Shown here piece by piece: positions 62,252 to 64,000 of a stretch of 64,000 bases of DNA (positions are counted from its first letter, which is position 1; each line of letters opens with the position of its first letter). The position numbers were made by a program, and so were the translations under genes. The DNA lies in the NCBI GenBank assembly GCA_033296725.1, contig MU857664.1:68889-132888 (forward strand). The letters are read 5' to 3'. This stretch comes from Corynascus novoguineensis. Lineage: Eukaryota; Ascomycota; Sordariomycetes; Sordariales; Chaetomiaceae. Under the pieces are notes generated by a model, which worked only from the letters and a program-made list of their open reading frames with translations, searched no databases and had not been told where the DNA came from.

Positions 62252-64000
62252 TCAGTTCTCATCATGGTCCACCTCCTTCCCCTTGCCCTTTGGCGATGGT
62301 GGTGCCGCAGCGTCGGTTCCCGACATTGCGCCATTATGCTCTTGTGTCTGCGGCTCTTGCTCAGCCGAGAGCGCAGACACAGCGACAGACTGGCGGTTTG
62401 AGTTTGCGGATGCCGTAGGCTCAGGAGGCGTAATTGGCCGCGTCTCCAGGGCAGGGAGTTGGGGCGCCTGTGCTTGGGCCTCGGGCTGCGTATTGGGCCT
62501 GGAGGCTTCCTCGATGATTGGCAGCGACCTCGGCGGCAAAGTCACTGCACCACTCGTTGGATTCTGGGTAACTGGGGGGTTTGTCGACGTAGCCGGTGGA
62601 GTGTTTCCATCTAGGCCCTCCTCGTCCACCTCCTTCGCGACGCCCGTGCCGCGGACCGAACGTTTGCAGACGATAATTCCCGCGACTGCCGCAACTATCG
62701 CGATCACGCCAAACCCGACACCGACACCGATGGCAACCTTCTTCCAGTGCTCGAACCCAGGCTCGCCGAAATTCCCACTGCCGCGATTTGGACCGTAATT
62801 ATAATCGGACCCCGAGCCCGATCCGCTGTCTGAGGGACAGAAAGAGTTGGTGCAGAACTCGGAAGCACTGGGGACGTAGGCACCATAGCTCTCGAAGGCC
62901 GTGATTTCGGGCGTGGGGTCGCGGCCGCCATCCGAGAACTTGACGGGGGCAACGGCGATCTCCTGGTTGGCCAGGTCGTAGACGACGTAGCTGCGCCGCA
63001 AGATGGCGCCGCCAAGGTTGTAGAGGTTGTTCGAAGAAGTCGAATACGAGCTGCTGCTGCTGTCATAGGCTTGGATGGCAAACATGCACATGCCCGGGTC
63101 GAGGTCCGAGCTGTACCGGAAGCGGTTGACGGTGGATGGTACCACGAGATCGGCTGTTTCGACGTGCAGCTTTGGGCCGCCAGTGCCGCCGATCTCAAAG
63201 ACGAGCTTGGTGTTGTTCTTCTTGCCGGCATCACAGGGGATCTCATAGGACTCCATCGAATCGTTAAAGGTGGCGCCAGTCATGCCAGCAATCTGTTCGG
63301 CCAGCGATTCAGGCAAGAACGAGTACACCTCGCCTGCACCTACGGTGACGTCGAGGGGGAAGTCGTTTGTCCTGATGGGAGCCATGGGAGATCCAGAGGC
63401 AGTGGTGCCGTTGATGGAGTTAAGAACGACGCTGAAGCCGTACGGATAGTAGGAATAGGAGCTGTAGCGGGATGAAACGCGCACCAAGTCGCCTGAGTAT
63501 CTCGACCGGTCGACGGCCCCAAAGAGGATGCCGCCAGAAGATCCCTTGGCGTTGTCCAACCAGATGCTGTAGGCAGGACTTGCAATCTTACCGGACGACA
63601 CCATGCGGTCCATGACGTTGGCGTATTGGCCGGCCGTGGAGGAGCTGTAGTAGTTGGAGGACGAGTTGTAGCCGAGACCGAGCATGCCGATCCAGCGGGA
63701 GGCGGACGAGACGAGGCCCATTGGGTAGTCATTCAGCTCGATGTCGCCAAAGGTCAGGCTGTCGGTCATGTTGAGGCCCGAGACGTAGTTCGAGTCGATG
63801 TAGCTGACGCTGAAGTCGAGGTACCGCGAGTTGGCCGGAAGGTAGGTTGAGGATAGCGAGTTGTTGAAGCTGCCCCAGAGGCACTCGGGTTTCGGGATAT
63901 CGTACCCATAGTCTTCGTCATCACCGTAGCTTGAATAATACGAGCGGTAGTACCATTCGGGTGAACACTCCATCGTGTTGGCGTCGGGCACCCATGTGTC
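62252..64000 (-). CDS. Membrane-anchored aspartic-protease-like protein (5' partial, probably inactive)
   Basis: The frame is open to the right edge, so the start and first catalytic motif lie outside; 582 residues are visible, beginning DTWVPDANTM, the sequence that normally follows the first DTG/DSG. Pepsin-fold (A1) landmarks are present: SLSSTY, a DSLTFGDIEL strand, GMLGLGYNS, GGILFGAVDRSRY and a C-terminal GGAILRRSYVVYDLANQEIAVAP. At the second catalytic site, where active enzymes have DSG or DTG followed by T-T-x-T/S-Y-L-P, this protein has VGAGEVYSFLP (about 63,330), so the Asp is replaced by Gly. A Ser/Gly-rich linker, one transmembrane helix (IGVGVGFGVIAIVAAVAGIIV) and a Pro/Thr-rich cytosolic tail follow. 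It is probably a cell-surface pseudopeptidase or sensor; substrate binding without cleavage is inference. Confidence 0.85.
   Translation of the reverse strand, partial: DTWVPDANTMECSPEWYYRSYYSSYGDDEDYGYDIPKPECLWGSFNNSLSSTYLPANSRYLDFSVSYIDSNYVSGLNMTDSLTFGDIELNDYPMGLVSSASRWIGMLGLGYNSSSNYYSSSTAGQYANVMDRMVSSGKIASPAYSIWLDNAKGSSGGILFGAVDRSRYSGDLVRVSSRYSSYSYYPYGFSVVLNSINGTTASGSPMAPIRTNDFPLDVTVGAGEVYSFLPESLAEQIAGMTGATFNDSMESYEIPCDAGKKNNTKLVFEIGGTGGPKLHVETADLVVPSTVNRFRYSSDLDPGMCMFAIQAYDSSSSSYSTSSNNLYNLGGAILRRSYVVYDLANQEIAVAPVKFSDGGRDPTPEITAFESYGAYVPSASEFCTNSFCPSDSGSGSGSDYNYGPNRGSGNFGEPGFEHWKKVAIGVGVGFGVIAIVAAVAGIIVCKRSVRGTGVAKEVDEEGLDGNTPPATSTNPPVTQNPTSGAVTLPPRSLPIIEEASRPNTQPEAQAQAPQLPALETRPITPPEPTASANSNRQSVAVSALSAEQEPQTQEHNGAMSGTDAAAPPSPKGKGKEVDHDEN

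Overview
The window is nuclear DNA of a filamentous ascomycete (Pezizomycotina). Its gene families and intron style suggest a Sordariomycete, but species cannot be told from sequence alone. Coding regions are GC-rich. Introns are mostly 48-111 nt, with GTRNGT-like donors, CTAAC/CTGAC branch points and CAG/TAG acceptors. Genes lie on both strands with no operons. Typical fungal families are present: Doa10, ArgRS, dynactin p62, eS7, calpain, X325/BIM1, metalloreductase, a TDT anion transporter and a P450. I see no tRNA, rRNA, CRISPR array or intact transposon.

Layout. 1-14.3 kb: a 5'-truncated degenerate-kinase/trypsin-like-protease fusion (+), a large Ala-rich membrane protein ending in RDEL (-), and the ER ubiquitin ligase Doa10 (+). 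15-21 kb: a TDT-family transporter (+), a decayed berberine-bridge-type FAD oxidase (-) and a five-exon P450 (-). 22-29 kb: ArgRS with a 7-nt last exon (-), a ferric/cupric reductase (-), and a divergently transcribed BIM1-like copper protein (+). 30.8-38.5 kb: three secreted-protein genes on the minus strand (a small secreted protein, a Val-rich secreted protein and a large subtilase). 40.5-50.7 kb: a compact housekeeping block: BolA3, an EXPERA protein, dynactin p62, zinc alcohol dehydrogenase, a four-helix membrane protein, ribosomal eS7 and a class I glutamine amidotransferase. 50.7-57.0 kb: a gene-poor 6.3 kb interval. 57-64 kb: a calpain (+), a 111-aa hydrophobic protein (-), and a membrane-anchored aspartic-protease-like protein (-) that runs off the right edge.

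Functional groupings are inferred. The reductase and BIM1-like protein share a 1.5 kb divergent promoter and could both serve copper/iron uptake. The TDT transporter, dead FAD oxidase and P450 may be remains of a small metabolic locus. Doa10, and possibly the RDEL protein, belong to the ER. Exon structures were assembled by hand from frame, splice signals and family resemblance. No alignment or database search was run.
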